The notes beneath the pieces are model-generated. The model ran no database searches. It saw nothing but the letters and a program-made list of their open reading frames with translations, and had not been told where the DNA came from. Below, one piece after another: positions 29,007 to 37,285 of a stretch of 64,000 nt of DNA. Source of the stretch: an uncultured Pseudomonadales bacterium (lineage in GTDB: Bacteria > Pseudomonadota > Gammaproteobacteria > Pseudomonadales > Pseudohongiellaceae); the NCBI GenBank assembly GCA_943789485.1, contig CALSUH010000025.1, forward strand, positions 1-64,000. Direction: 5' to 3'. A program made the position numbers and the translations under genes. Each line of letters begins with the position of its first letter. The stretch's first letter is position 1.

Positions 29007-29984
29007 ATGAAAGCACCCGTGCGAGTCGCTGTAACAGGAGCAGCAGGACAGATCAGTTATTCCCTTTTATTCCGAATTGCCGCAGGCGAAATGCTAGGCA
29101 ACGATCAGCCCGTAATATTGCAACTGCTGGAAATTACCCCTGCCTTAGAGGCTTTGGCTGGCACGGTTATGGAAATTGAGGATTGTGCATTCCCTTTAGT
29201 GGCTGGAATCGTTCAGTCGGATGATCCTAATGTCGCCTTCAAAGATGCTGATTACTGTTTACTGGTTGGTGCTCGGCCTCGTGGGCCGGGCATGGAGCGA
29301 AAAGATCTATTAGAGGCAAATGCCGCTATCTTTTCTGTCCAAGGCAAAGCCATCAATGACAACGCCAGTGCCTCGGTTAAAGTATTGGTTGTGGGAAATC
29401 CAGCGAATACCAATGCCCTCATCGCTTACCGCAATGCGCCTGATCTGCAGCCCGGACAATTCACCGCTATGATGCGTTTGGACCACAACCGGGCAATCGC
29501 GCAGCTCGCCAACAAGGCCGGCAAACACAATACGGATGTCGACGGCTTGATTATCTGGGGAAACCACTCGGCAACTCAGTACCCTGATATTAATCATGCA
29601 GCGGTTGATGGCAGCAAGGCGACAGACCTTGTTGATGAAGCGTGGACCTTAGAAGAGTTCATTCCTACTGTTCAACAGCGCGGCGCAGCCATTATCAAGG
29701 CACGTGGCCTCTCTAGTGCTGCCTCGGCCGCCAATGCTGCAATTGAGCATATACGTGATTGGGCGCTTGGTACTTCTGGCAAGATTGTTAGCATGGGTAT
29801 TCATAGCGACGGCAGCTATGGCGTTGAAGAAGGTCTCATCTACTCCTTTCCAGTAATCTGTGAAGGTGGTAATTACGAAATTGTTCAGGGGCTTCAGGTT
29901 AGTGAAGTAAGCCAATCTCTGATGAACAAATCAGAGGCAGAGTTAAAGCAAGAGCGCGACGCCGTCGCGAGCTTATTACCCTAA
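29007..29984 (+). CDS. mdh: Malate dehydrogenase (NAD)
   Basis: Interconverts malate and oxaloacetate in the TCA cycle. It has 325 residues from the ATG at 29007 ([15 protein letters not shown]); a TTG 12 nt upstream is less likely. The Rossmann loop is [12 protein letters not shown] (Gly is more usual than Ser after QI). [19 protein letters not shown] forms the mobile loop with substrate arginines, [13 protein letters not shown] follows, and [10 protein letters not shown] holds the catalytic histidine. This is the cytosolic-like, longer MDH type found in many proteobacteria. It is monocistronic by its surroundings. Confidence 0.95.
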   Translation: MKAPVRVAVTGAAGQISYSLLFRIAAGEMLGNDQPVILQLLEITPALEALAGTVMEIEDCAFPLVAGIVQSDDPNVAFKDADYCLLVGARPRGPGMERKDLLEANAAIFSVQGKAINDNASASVKVLVVGNPANTNALIAYRNAPDLQPGQFTAMMRLDHNRAIAQLANKAGKHNTDVDGLIIWGNHSATQYPDINHAAVDGSKATDLVDEAWTLEEFIPTVQQRGAAIIKARGLSSAASAANAAIEHIRDWALGTSGKIVSMGIHSDGSYGVEEGLIYSFPVICEGGNYEIVQGLQVSEVSQSLMNKSEAELKQERDAVASLLP

Positions 29985-30060
29985 GCCAGCTTTACTGCTC
30001 GACGATTCGTCAGTTTGTAGAGTGTTCTCGCTGCGAATCTAATTTGAGCATCTTGCTTCG

Positions 30061-30103
30061 GCGAAAACAACGTAGACTCGTATCGGGAGCGCGTTGTTTT
30101 CGC
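30061..30103. repeat. Perfect 12-bp inverted repeat upstream of the LytS-type kinase
   Basis: GCGAAAACAACG at 30061-30072 is repeated in reverse complement at 30092-30103, with a 19-nt spacer. There is no T-run after the second arm, so a Rho-independent terminator for mdh is doubtful. It lies about 48 nt before the kinase start and could be an operator for the response regulator or a stable 5'-leader hairpin. Confidence 0.7.
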
Positions 30104-30150
30104 ACAGTCTTTCTTAAGGCCAGAATTCCTCACTATCTCGGGTGTCTGTA

Positions 30151-31242
30151 ATGAGCAGCAATACTCTAGACCTTCTTCGCAGTAAACAGTTTTGGGTTTT
30201 TCAGCTGTTAGGCTGGTCTGTCTGGGTGTTGATGCTGTTACTGCGCGACATCATCTTCGTGCCACCTGAATATCTCTTTTCACGGGCTCTTGTCTCGAGT
30301 GTTAGCGCCGTTACGGCAATGGTACTGACGGCAGGCCTGCGAACATTATATAAGCTGGTCTGGGAGCGCGGATTTATCGTGCGTTTCTTAGTGACTTGGT
30401 TCGGTTCTTTCGGGATCGCTTTGATTTGGCAGCCGATTCGAAACTACATATCCTTCATCCCCTTCGGCGAGGTGCCTAGTCTTCGCGATGTGAGTGCTGA
30501 GGATCTATTCGACAATCTGTTCTTTAGTTCTTACCCGCTGATTCTTCTGTGGAGTGGGCTGTACTTCATTATTAAGTATTATCAGCTATTCCAGGCGGAG
30601 AAAGAGAAAAGCTTGCGTTCTGAATTTCTAGCGCATGAAGCGCAGTTATTGATGCTGCGATATCAGCTCAATCCACATTTCCTTTTTAACACGCTCAATG
30701 CCATCTCAACTTTGGTTCTGGCGTCGGCAAATGACCGGGCGAATGAGATGCTGACTAAGTTGAGCAAGTTCCTGCGATACTCTCTTGATCACTCGCCCGT
30801 GGACAAGGTGAGTCTTGCCCATGAGTTGGAGACATCTAAGTTGTACCTGGATATTGAAAAGGTACGTTTCGCCGAGCGCTTGCGTATCGATATAGATATT
30901 GAAAAGAAGGCGGAGCTTGCGATGGTGCCAACCATGTTGCTGCAACCGCTGATCGAGAATTCGATCAAATATGCAATCTCGCAATCGGAAACAGGGGGAA
31001 CAATTCGAATTAGTGCTCAAATCAAAGCAGAGACTCTCGTGTTGCAGGTTGCAGACGATGGCCCTGGCGTGCCTTTGCTGGATGGCGAAAACGATGGCTC
31101 GGTATTTTCTCAGGGCGTAGGAATTAGTAATATTAGAAATCGGCTACAAGGGATTTATTCCCTTAAGCATAAATTAATATTTAGCAATGCCGATTCTGGT
31201 GGGCTAATCGTAACGGTAGAGATTCCCTATGACAGACAATGA
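30151..31242 (+). CDS. LytS/AlgZ-type sensor histidine kinase
   Basis: A membrane sensor kinase of the His_kinase (LytS) class, about 363 residues. Four N-terminal helices span roughly residues 12-140 (VFQLLGWSVWVLMLLL, then ALVSSVSAVTAMVLTAGL, then FLVTWFGSFGIALIW, then PLILLWSGLYFIIKYY). The phospho-acceptor block QLNPHFLFNTLNAIS is near residue 175. The ATPase domain has LLQPLIENSIKYAI (N-box), ADDGPG and GVGISNIRNRL. It starts at the ATG at 30151; a GTG three codons earlier is possible. Its end overlaps the response-regulator start by 14 nt, so the two genes are one unit. The signal is unknown. Confidence 0.9.
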   Translation: MSSNTLDLLRSKQFWVFQLLGWSVWVLMLLLRDIIFVPPEYLFSRALVSSVSAVTAMVLTAGLRTLYKLVWERGFIVRFLVTWFGSFGIALIWQPIRNYISFIPFGEVPSLRDVSAEDLFDNLFFSSYPLILLWSGLYFIIKYYQLFQAEKEKSLRSEFLAHEAQLLMLRYQLNPHFLFNTLNAISTLVLASANDRANEMLTKLSKFLRYSLDHSPVDKVSLAHELETSKLYLDIEKVRFAERLRIDIDIEKKAELAMVPTMLLQPLIENSIKYAISQSETGGTIRISAQIKAETLVLQVADDGPGVPLLDGENDGSVFSQGVGISNIRNRLQGIYSLKHKLIFSNADSGGLIVTVEIPYDRQ

Positions 31243-32047
31243 TTCGAATAAACTACAGGCGATTATCGTCGATGACGAAGCGCTGGCAAGGCAGGGCTTG
31301 GAGATGCGCCTTAGCGAATTCGATAAGGTGGAGATCGTTAAGAGTTGCGCGAATGCATCCGAGGCGCTGAAGGCGATAGCCGAGATAGAGCCAGATTTGG
31401 TATTTCTCGACATTCAGATGCCGGGTAAGAACGGTGTCGAAATGATTCGAGAAATTCAGTCCGATATTTTGCCCATGATCATCTTTGTAACCGCCTATGA
31501 TTCTTTCGCGGTCAATGCCTTCAAGGTGCACGCTATCGATTATCTCCTAAAGCCAGTAGAAAATGAGCGATTGGCAGAGGCAATAGAGAAGGCATGGCAG
31601 CATAAATTACAGGTCGGTGCCGCGAGCGAGAAGCAGCGACTGTTGAATTTATTGGTAAGTCTTACCGGGAAGTCGCCAACCGCTATCGGCGAATTGCTCG
31701 ACGCTGAAAATCAGTCGACAGAACACGCCGACCGCCTAGCCATCAAGGATGGTTCTTCAATTACCTTCGTGCCAATCAAGGATATAGACTGGGTGGATGC
31801 GGCGGGCGACTACATGTGCGTACACGTCGATGGTGCGACGCATATCATGCGCACGACGATGAAGGAATTAGAGTCGAAGCTCGACCCTTCAGTATTTCAG
31901 AGAGTGCATAGGTCGACGATTGTTAATCTACGTAGGGTTGAGAAAGTTTCATCGCATATAAACGGAGAATTTCATCTAACCCTTAGCTGTGGTTCCTCGT
32001 TGAAGATGAGCCGTTCTTATAAGGAGAAGGTTAAGCATTTCTTTTAG
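31229..32047 (+). CDS. LytTR-type response regulator
   Basis: A 272-residue two-domain regulator. The receiver domain (about 9-125) has the acidic pair VDDE, the phosphorylation site in LVFLDIQMPGKNG near residue 61, FVTAYD and the Lys of YLLKPVE. The C-terminal LytTR DNA-binding domain (about 165-270) has IDWVDAAGDYMCVH, FQRVHRSTIVNL and LKMSRSYKEKV. LytTR proteins bind short imperfect direct repeats with 12-13-bp spacing. It is translationally coupled to the kinase. Target genes are not evident; the 12-bp inverted repeat upstream of the kinase is one candidate site. Confidence 0.93.
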   Translation: MTDNDSNKLQAIIVDDEALARQGLEMRLSEFDKVEIVKSCANASEALKAIAEIEPDLVFLDIQMPGKNGVEMIREIQSDILPMIIFVTAYDSFAVNAFKVHAIDYLLKPVENERLAEAIEKAWQHKLQVGAASEKQRLLNLLVSLTGKSPTAIGELLDAENQSTEHADRLAIKDGSSITFVPIKDIDWVDAAGDYMCVHVDGATHIMRTTMKELESKLDPSVFQRVHRSTIVNLRRVEKVSSHINGEFHLTLSCGSSLKMSRSYKEKVKHFF

Positions 32048-32063
32048 TGTTCAGTTTTTTCGC

Positions 32064-32657
32064 TCATTCTGCTAGTGCCCTTTCAAGAAATTCTAGTCGG
32101 TCTTGTCCCCAAAAAAGTTGCTCACCGAAGCGATAGCTGGGTGCGCCAAACACACCAAGTTCTGCAGCCTTGACGCTGTCTTGTGTGATTGCCTCAAGTG
32201 CCGCAGCGCTATCTGCAAGCAGCGCGCCTCCATCTAAATCATTCTCCGCGGCAATTACCAGGAGTGTTTCCGCATTGCTGACGTCGCGCTCTTCAAGCCA
32301 GCATGCTCTGAGGCAGGCGCCGGCGAGATGAATTGCCTTCTGTGAATTTTGCTTTCGAAGATTGACGACCATGGTTGCTGCTAGCTTGTCGCTAACGGGA
32401 AAGTGAAGGGGCTCAAAATTCAGATTTACTTGCGAGTGGTCGCGCCAGCGACGCAGCTCCTGCATTCGATATGCCTTTCTTTGCTCAGACCTTTTCGGGA
32501 GTGGGATGCCGCCTGTGCTGGGGAAGATGATTGAGAGATCCACCGGCCATATTCTGATTGTAGCGTCATACTGCTTAGCCATTCTCACCAGTCTCTCATG
32601 CCCTAAATAGGACCATGGCGAGACGAGCGAGAGGTAATAATCAATGTATTTTTGCAA
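32064..32657 (-). CDS. 2-hydroxychromene-2-carboxylate isomerase / DsbA-fold protein
   Basis: A 197-residue thioredoxin-fold protein of the kappa-class GST/HCCA-isomerase group. The active-site region YLSLVSPWSYLGHERL has Ser where DsbA has a reactive Cys, as in HCCA isomerases. A helical insert follows, and the C-terminal thioredoxin part has LGVFGAPSYRFGEQLFWGQDRL, in which VFGAP supplies the cis-proline. These enzymes use glutathione; the substrate here is unknown. It starts at a TTG (32657) with AAGGAG 8 nt upstream. It lies next to the Lrp-type gene on the same strand, 58 nt away. Confidence 0.83.
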   Translation of the reverse strand: MQKYIDYYLSLVSPWSYLGHERLVRMAKQYDATIRIWPVDLSIIFPSTGGIPLPKRSEQRKAYRMQELRRWRDHSQVNLNFEPLHFPVSDKLAATMVVNLRKQNSQKAIHLAGACLRACWLEERDVSNAETLLVIAAENDLDGGALLADSAAALEAITQDSVKAAELGVFGAPSYRFGEQLFWGQDRLEFLERALAE

Positions 32658-32714
32658 GAGGATATCTCCTTAAGATTCAATCTTGATAGAGTGATGCTAG
32701 ATTTTGATGCAGCA

Positions 32715-33191
32715 TTAGCTCGTAATATGGTTGAGTGGAAGCTCGGTGGTGTTGAGTACCTCTCTCAGTATGAAGCTCGAGTGTACGTCGGTGACTCCTT
32801 CTATCTTGGTAATCTTATTGAGCAAGAATTTTTGATAGTACTCCATGTCGGGTATTACTACCTTCAGTTGATAGTCTGCCGATTGGCCGGTGATCAATAG
32901 GCACTCGGTGACTTCGGGGAAGGTGCGCACTTTTTTCTCGAAGATGTCGAAACGATCTGGCGTGTGGCGATCCATGCTGATCTGAATAAGCGCGATGAGC
33001 TTAAGCTCCAACTTTGAGGCGTCGAGCAGGGTGACCTGCTGTTTGATAATCCCGCTCTGCGCTAGCTGTTTTACACGTCTGGCACAGGGAGAGGGGGAGA
33101 GGCCGATCTTCTCCGCGAGCTCCAGATTGGTGATTGCGCCATTTCTTTGTAACTCCTGTAAAATTCTCTTATCTAGCTTGTCCATCTGCAT
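32715..33191 (-). CDS. Lrp/AsnC-family transcription regulator
   Basis: About 158 residues. The N-terminal winged helix-turn-helix is LDKRILQELQRNGAITNLELAEKIGLSPS in two consecutive pieces, with CARRVKQLAQSGII as the recognition region. The C-terminal ligand-binding RAM domain runs from about 70 to 150 (LIALIQISMDRH, FPEVTECLLITGQSADYQL). It starts at the ATG at 33191, giving MQMDKLDKRI; a TTG at 33215 is less likely. The gene is divergent from leuA, with 300 nt between them. Control of leuA, and of the isomerase downstream, by this leucine-responsive-type regulator is a natural inference. Confidence 0.88.
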   Translation of the reverse strand: MQMDKLDKRILQELQRNGAITNLELAEKIGLSPSPCARRVKQLAQSGIIKQQVTLLDASKLELKLIALIQISMDRHTPDRFDIFEKKVRTFPEVTECLLITGQSADYQLKVVIPDMEYYQKFLLNKITKIEGVTDVHSSFILREVLNTTELPLNHITS

Positions 33192-33491
33192 GCGGCTGCA
33201 CCGTTTCGTGATCAATTTAAGTGAAGTAAATTGATATTATTCTATTTATTGACATTAATACATAATATTACAATAAATATTGGCTATAAAAACCAAAATA
33301 TAGTGAATATAGGGTAATTTAGGTATAGAAACACCACGAGACTTACCCTATCCTAGGCTATCTCAAACTGTGGGTGCTTAGTTAAACAGGCTGAACACTC
33401 AGATTCCGAGCCTCAAAAGGGCAAAGTGAGTCGATTTAATGAGAAACGCCGAATCCGGTGTTGGTAAATGTCAATTAATTGAGGACTAACA
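33192..33491. promoter_or_regulatory. AT-rich divergent control region between the Lrp-type gene and leuA
   Basis: 300 bp without a gene. The part at 33235-33330 is strongly AT-rich (for example TTTATTGACATTAATACATAATATTAC in overlapping parts), which suits Lrp-type binding and promoters for both directions. TTGACA at about 33247 could be a -35 element, and TAATAT-like -10 sequences follow. No leucine-rich leader peptide typical of attenuation was found. The leuA start has a GAGGA box at 33481. Confidence 0.4.
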
Positions 33492-35156
33492 GTGTTCGAT
33501 CATACTAAGTACCAGCCTTTTCAGACTATCGACATTAAGGATAGAACCTGGCCGAATCAGGTCATCAGCGAAGCGCCTAGGTGGTGTAGCGTTGATTTGC
33601 GTGATGGTAACCAAGCATTGATCGAGCCGATGTCAGTCGCGCAAAAGAAGAAGATGTTTGAACTCTTGGTGGCGGTAGGGTTCAAGGAGATCGAAGTGGG
33701 TTTTCCTGCCGCCTCAGCGCCTGACTTCGATTTTGTTCGCAGCCTAATCGAAGAGGGTAGGGTGCCTGACGATGTAACAATTCAGGTTCTCACTCAGGCG
33801 AGGCCCGCTCTAATACAGCGAACGTTTGAGTCTCTAAAAGGCGCAAAGAAAGCGATCCTGCACGTTTATAATTCCACTTCTATAGTGCAGCGAGAGAAAG
33901 TGTTCAAGACAGACAAGGCAGGTATCATTGAGATCGCCGTGGCCGGTGCAGCGGAGGTTAGCCGATGCGCAGAACTTGCTCCGGAAACCGCATGGACCTT
34001 CCAATATTCTCCAGAGAGCTTTACCGGCACCGAGATCGACTTTGCCGTTGAGGTTTGTGATGCGGTCTCTAGTGTATGGAAGCCCACTACTGAGAAACCA
34101 ATTATCTTCAATCTGCCCTCCACTGTTGAAGTATCTACACCGAACGTCTATGCGGACCAGATCGAATGGTTCTGTCGTAATATTCAAAAAAGAGATGCTA
34201 TTGTCGTTAGTTTGCACACGCACAATGATCGCGGTTGTGCTGTTGCCTCTGCTGAGCTGGCCGTCATGGGTGGCGCGCAGAGAGTGGAGGGAACTCTGCT
34301 TGGAAATGGCGAGCGGACCGGTAACATGGACATCGTCGTGATGGCGATGAATCTATACAGTCAAGGTATAGACCCTCAGCTGGATCTGCAGGATATGGAC
34401 AAGATCGTTTCCGTCGTGCGCGAGTGCACGCAGATAGATGTGCATCCTCGCCAGCCTTATTCCGGTGATCTAGTGTTTACGGCCTTCTCAGGGTCGCACC
34501 AGGATGCGATTAAGAAATGCTTGGATATCTATAAAGAGGGTGAGACTTGGGAAATTGCTTATCTACCGATAGACCCGCGAGATCTGGGCCGGACCTATCA
34601 AGATGTCATTCGCGTGAACAGCCAGTCAGGCAAGGGCGGTATAGCCTATGTGCTCGCTAATAAGTTTGGATTCGAACTGCCGCGTTGGCTGCAGATAGAG
34701 TTCAGTCGCGTAGTACAGCAAGTTACAGAAGTCAGCGGGCAGGAGATACAGCCAGATGAAATCTGGAACCTGTTCAATCAGCACTATTTGAATAGCGACA
34801 AGGTGATTAGCCTCGAAGACTTCAGTATAGAGAAAGTGGAAGGACGCGAGACGTTCAATGCCAAGATCGATTACTTCGGCAAGGAACTCGCGATTCGTGG
34901 TGAAGGAGATGGCGTATTAAATGCCTTCGTGACCGGTCTGAAAGAAGCGATAAACATCGACTTTGAAATCATGGAATACGGTGAGCATGCACTCGGTCAA
35001 GGTGCCGATGCCGAGGCGGTGACTTATATTCAATTGAAATCTGGGGGTCGGCGCTACAGCGGCGTCGCGATAAGCAAAGACATCATCGCCTCATCACTCA
35101 ACGCTCTGATGGGTGCGGCCAGCCAATTGCTTAGCGAGCAGCGCGTCGCCGCCTAA
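33492..35156 (+). CDS. leuA: 2-isopropylmalate synthase
   Basis: Condenses acetyl-CoA and 2-oxoisovalerate, the first step of leucine synthesis. At 554 residues it is of the longer, yeast/actinobacterial-like LeuA type. It starts at a GTG (33492) with GAGGA 6 nt upstream. SVDLRDGNQALIEPMS holds the catalytic Arg and metal Asp. YSPESFTGTE, SLHTHNDRGCAVASAEL (metal histidines) and GTLLGNGERTGNMD follow. The C-terminal LeuA dimer/allosteric domain runs from about 425 on, ending SSLNALMGAASQLL. The frame is intact, unlike the second isopropylmalate-synthase-like gene at 24152. The Lrp-type gene is divergent upstream. Confidence 0.95.
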   Translation: MFDHTKYQPFQTIDIKDRTWPNQVISEAPRWCSVDLRDGNQALIEPMSVAQKKKMFELLVAVGFKEIEVGFPAASAPDFDFVRSLIEEGRVPDDVTIQVLTQARPALIQRTFESLKGAKKAILHVYNSTSIVQREKVFKTDKAGIIEIAVAGAAEVSRCAELAPETAWTFQYSPESFTGTEIDFAVEVCDAVSSVWKPTTEKPIIFNLPSTVEVSTPNVYADQIEWFCRNIQKRDAIVVSLHTHNDRGCAVASAELAVMGGAQRVEGTLLGNGERTGNMDIVVMAMNLYSQGIDPQLDLQDMDKIVSVVRECTQIDVHPRQPYSGDLVFTAFSGSHQDAIKKCLDIYKEGETWEIAYLPIDPRDLGRTYQDVIRVNSQSGKGGIAYVLANKFGFELPRWLQIEFSRVVQQVTEVSGQEIQPDEIWNLFNQHYLNSDKVISLEDFSIEKVEGRETFNAKIDYFGKELAIRGEGDGVLNAFVTGLKEAINIDFEIMEYGEHALGQGADAEAVTYIQLKSGGRRYSGVAISKDIIASSLNALMGAASQLLSEQRVAA

Positions 35157-35398
35157 CGGTCTTTTCGAGGTCAGCTCTAACGCAGAAGACGCGGCCAATT
35201 GATCTAATGCGGATATCGCTTCCATTGCGGTATCCTCGGGCAGAGGACACACTAGATCCGTTAGCTGTCTGCGTATTCTTGCTCTTCTGGTTCTGCTTAA
35301 CAGCCTCATTTTGCTCTACTGTATGAAACGACCTTTGCTGCTAGTCTTAGTAGGTAGATTCGACTACAAATTACGCATCATCTACGGGGAATTAGTTC

Positions 35399-35917
35399 AT
35401 GATCAAGCTTATTGCGGCAGCCTCCGTCTCTTCATTCTTCTTCGGTCTGTTCGGCGTCAGCTGGAAATCGGTGGACGGAAAAATCGAGCGCGAGTTTCCC
35501 AGTGTGCAGACGGTTTCTACTGATGTGTTGCTAATGCGCTATGAGGCAGCAGACGCTAAGTTGCCCATTATTATAGATGTGCGCGAGATTGGTGAGTTTC
35601 GAGTCAGCCACCTAGATGGGGCGCTGCATTTGGAAAGCGCTGAGGCTATATTCGACGTGATTGCCGAAAGAGGGCTTAGTAAAGACACAGAGATCATCCT
35701 CTACTGCTCTGTAGGCTATCGGTCGGCCTCTGTAGCTGCCGATCTTAAAGAGCGCGGTTTCACTCAAGTACTCAACTTAGAGCATTCATTGTTCGAATGG
35801 GCCAACAAGGGCTATCCAATGACCAGCGCGAGTGGCCGCACCGACAAGGTTCATCCCTTCAACAAAGCGTGGAGTGTTCTGGTCGACGAAGCCCTGCATG
35901 GCTACCCTGACAAGTAA
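35399..35917 (+). CDS. Rhodanese-domain protein with N-terminal signal/anchor
   Basis: A 172-residue protein. Residues 1-22 (IKLIAAASVSSFFFGLFG) form a signal peptide or anchor, so the protein is probably periplasmic or membrane-attached. A single rhodanese domain spans about 40-140: IIIDVREIGEFRVSHLDGA and the active loop LYCSVGYRSASVAADL with the catalytic Cys. Such domains move sulfane sulfur; the acceptor is unknown. A GGGGA lies about 9 nt before the ATG. It stands alone between leuA and the ECF sigma operon. Confidence 0.85.
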   Translation: MIKLIAAASVSSFFFGLFGVSWKSVDGKIEREFPSVQTVSTDVLLMRYEAADAKLPIIIDVREIGEFRVSHLDGALHLESAEAIFDVIAERGLSKDTEIILYCSVGYRSASVAADLKERGFTQVLNLEHSLFEWANKGYPMTSASGRTDKVHPFNKAWSVLVDEALHGYPDK

Positions 35918-35985
35918 TTCCTGCCCGTGCAAACTATTTTTCCACAGCTTGCGACCTACTCTCTAAAACCAGTATCCTGTTTTCG

Positions 35986-36606
35986 ATGCAAAAAGTTGCT
36001 ATGCAGCCAGAGGATGGGAATTCCATGAGCCTGATAGATGAGGACCAAGCGTTAATAGCGTCGGCTCTTAAAGGGTCAGCCTATGCATGGGAAAAATTGG
36101 TCAAACGCTATGAATTGAAAATCTACAATCATGGCTTGCGCCTGACAGGAAATTCCAGCGATGCGATGGATCTGATGCAGGAAGTTTTTCTGGGTGTATA
36201 CAGAAATCTGCACCGATTCAGAGGTGATGCGAAGTTCAGTAGTTGGATTTTCCGTATAGCGCACAACAAGGCGGTAGACATGAATCGCCGCAAACGATTG
36301 ATGACTTCGTCGCCAAAATTTTCCACGGATGATGAGGGTGATGAGTTTGAAAAATTTCCAGGCAAGAAAGAATTAGAGCCAGAGTATAGGTTAGGTAACA
36401 TTGAGCTTAACGTGCGTGTTCTAAAAATGTTAAGCGAACTCAGCTCGGATCAGCGCTCGATAGTGGAGTTAAAGGTTTTTCAATCTTTAACTTTTGATGA
36501 AATCGCTGAGCTTCAAGATATTTCGACAAATACAGCCAAGACACGTTTTTACAGTGCACTGAAAAAATTGAAAGTAGTATCGGAGAAACAAAATGTCCTG
36601 TCCTAA
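35986..36606 (+). CDS. ECF RNA polymerase sigma factor
   Basis: A sigma-70 family ECF factor of 206 residues. Region 2 is at about 30-100: ALKGSAYAWEKLVKRYELK, then DLMQEVFLGVYRNLHRF, then FSSWIFRIAHNKAVDM. Region 4 is at about 140-195: LSSDQRSIVELKVFQ, then TFDEIAELQDISTNTAKTR, the recognition helix. The ATG at 35986 opens the frame. The ATG at 36025 (SLIDEDQALI) has a GGGA box 5 nt upstream and may be the real start. The anti-sigma gene overlaps its end by 14 nt. It has its own, presumably autoregulated, promoter upstream that I could not define. Confidence 0.92.
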   Translation: MQKVAMQPEDGNSMSLIDEDQALIASALKGSAYAWEKLVKRYELKIYNHGLRLTGNSSDAMDLMQEVFLGVYRNLHRFRGDAKFSSWIFRIAHNKAVDMNRRKRLMTSSPKFSTDDEGDEFEKFPGKKELEPEYRLGNIELNVRVLKMLSELSSDQRSIVELKVFQSLTFDEIAELQDISTNTAKTRFYSALKKLKVVSEKQNVLS

Positions 36607-37273
36607 GACACACTATTTACTGCAAGAATATTTTTCTGAAAATTTGTCGGCGGTTGCCCGCGACGAGTTGGATAGGCACCTAACTGATTGTGTGCATTGT
36701 AATGCGCAGCTCGAGTCGGTGTTGCTTGCCCAGCAAGATCTGCAGCAGTGGCAGGAGCAAAGAGTTCCGCATTGGGATCGGCATCTTGAGCTATTCCGGC
36801 AGGAACATCGTATCGATCGCCCTGTGTCGCGATTCTGGTTAAGTTGGCAGTGGCTGCCAACGGCAGCATCGCTCGCTATGTTGTGTGTGCTTTTATTCAA
36901 TGTAAATGTGATTAGTAATGATTCTGGTTTCTCTATTTCCTTTGTCGGATCCTCTGCCTCGGGTTCGAATCTCAATGCGCAGCTGGCTGATTTTGAGCAA
37001 GCACAGCGTTTGGAAATGCAGCAACTCGTAGCGCGAGTAGAGGGCAGGCAGGACAGCACCAACGTGCAGTTGCTGCAGGCGGTCATGGAGCAGGCCCAGC
37101 AATCAACAGCAGATAGTTTCGATCAGATGTATGCTTATTTCGAGCAGCAGCGACTCTTGGATCTACAAGATATGCGGGCGGGCTATGAACAATTGGTAGA
37201 CAGTGACTATGAGACGATTCGGTCTTTGCAGCAGTTAGTAAATTATGTGGGTTACCAGAGCGACATTCGATAA
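36593..37273 (+). CDS. Membrane anti-sigma factor with zinc-finger domain
   Basis: A 226-residue anti-sigma factor for the overlapping ECF gene. The cytoplasmic ZAS-type zinc finger has H29-x3-C33-x2-C36 (RHLTDCVHC), with C3 near the start as a further ligand. A membrane helix lies at about 85-105 (LPTAASLAMLCVLLFNVNVI). The periplasmic part is Gln-rich and probably coiled coil (LNAQLADFEQAQRLEMQQL onward). Such proteins hold the sigma factor at the membrane until a signal or protease frees it. The long coiled-coil exterior may touch the secreted coiled-coil protein encoded next. Confidence 0.88.
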   Translation: MSCPKTHYLLQEYFSENLSAVARDELDRHLTDCVHCNAQLESVLLAQQDLQQWQEQRVPHWDRHLELFRQEHRIDRPVSRFWLSWQWLPTAASLAMLCVLLFNVNVISNDSGFSISFVGSSASGSNLNAQLADFEQAQRLEMQQLVARVEGRQDSTNVQLLQAVMEQAQQSTADSFDQMYAYFEQQRLLDLQDMRAGYEQLVDSDYETIRSLQQLVNYVGYQSDIR

Positions 37274-37285
37274 GAGGGCTAGACT

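Noticed and set aside
33192-33491. Leucine attenuator before leuA
   Set aside because: No short leader ORF rich in leucine codons and no terminator hairpin was found before the GTG start.
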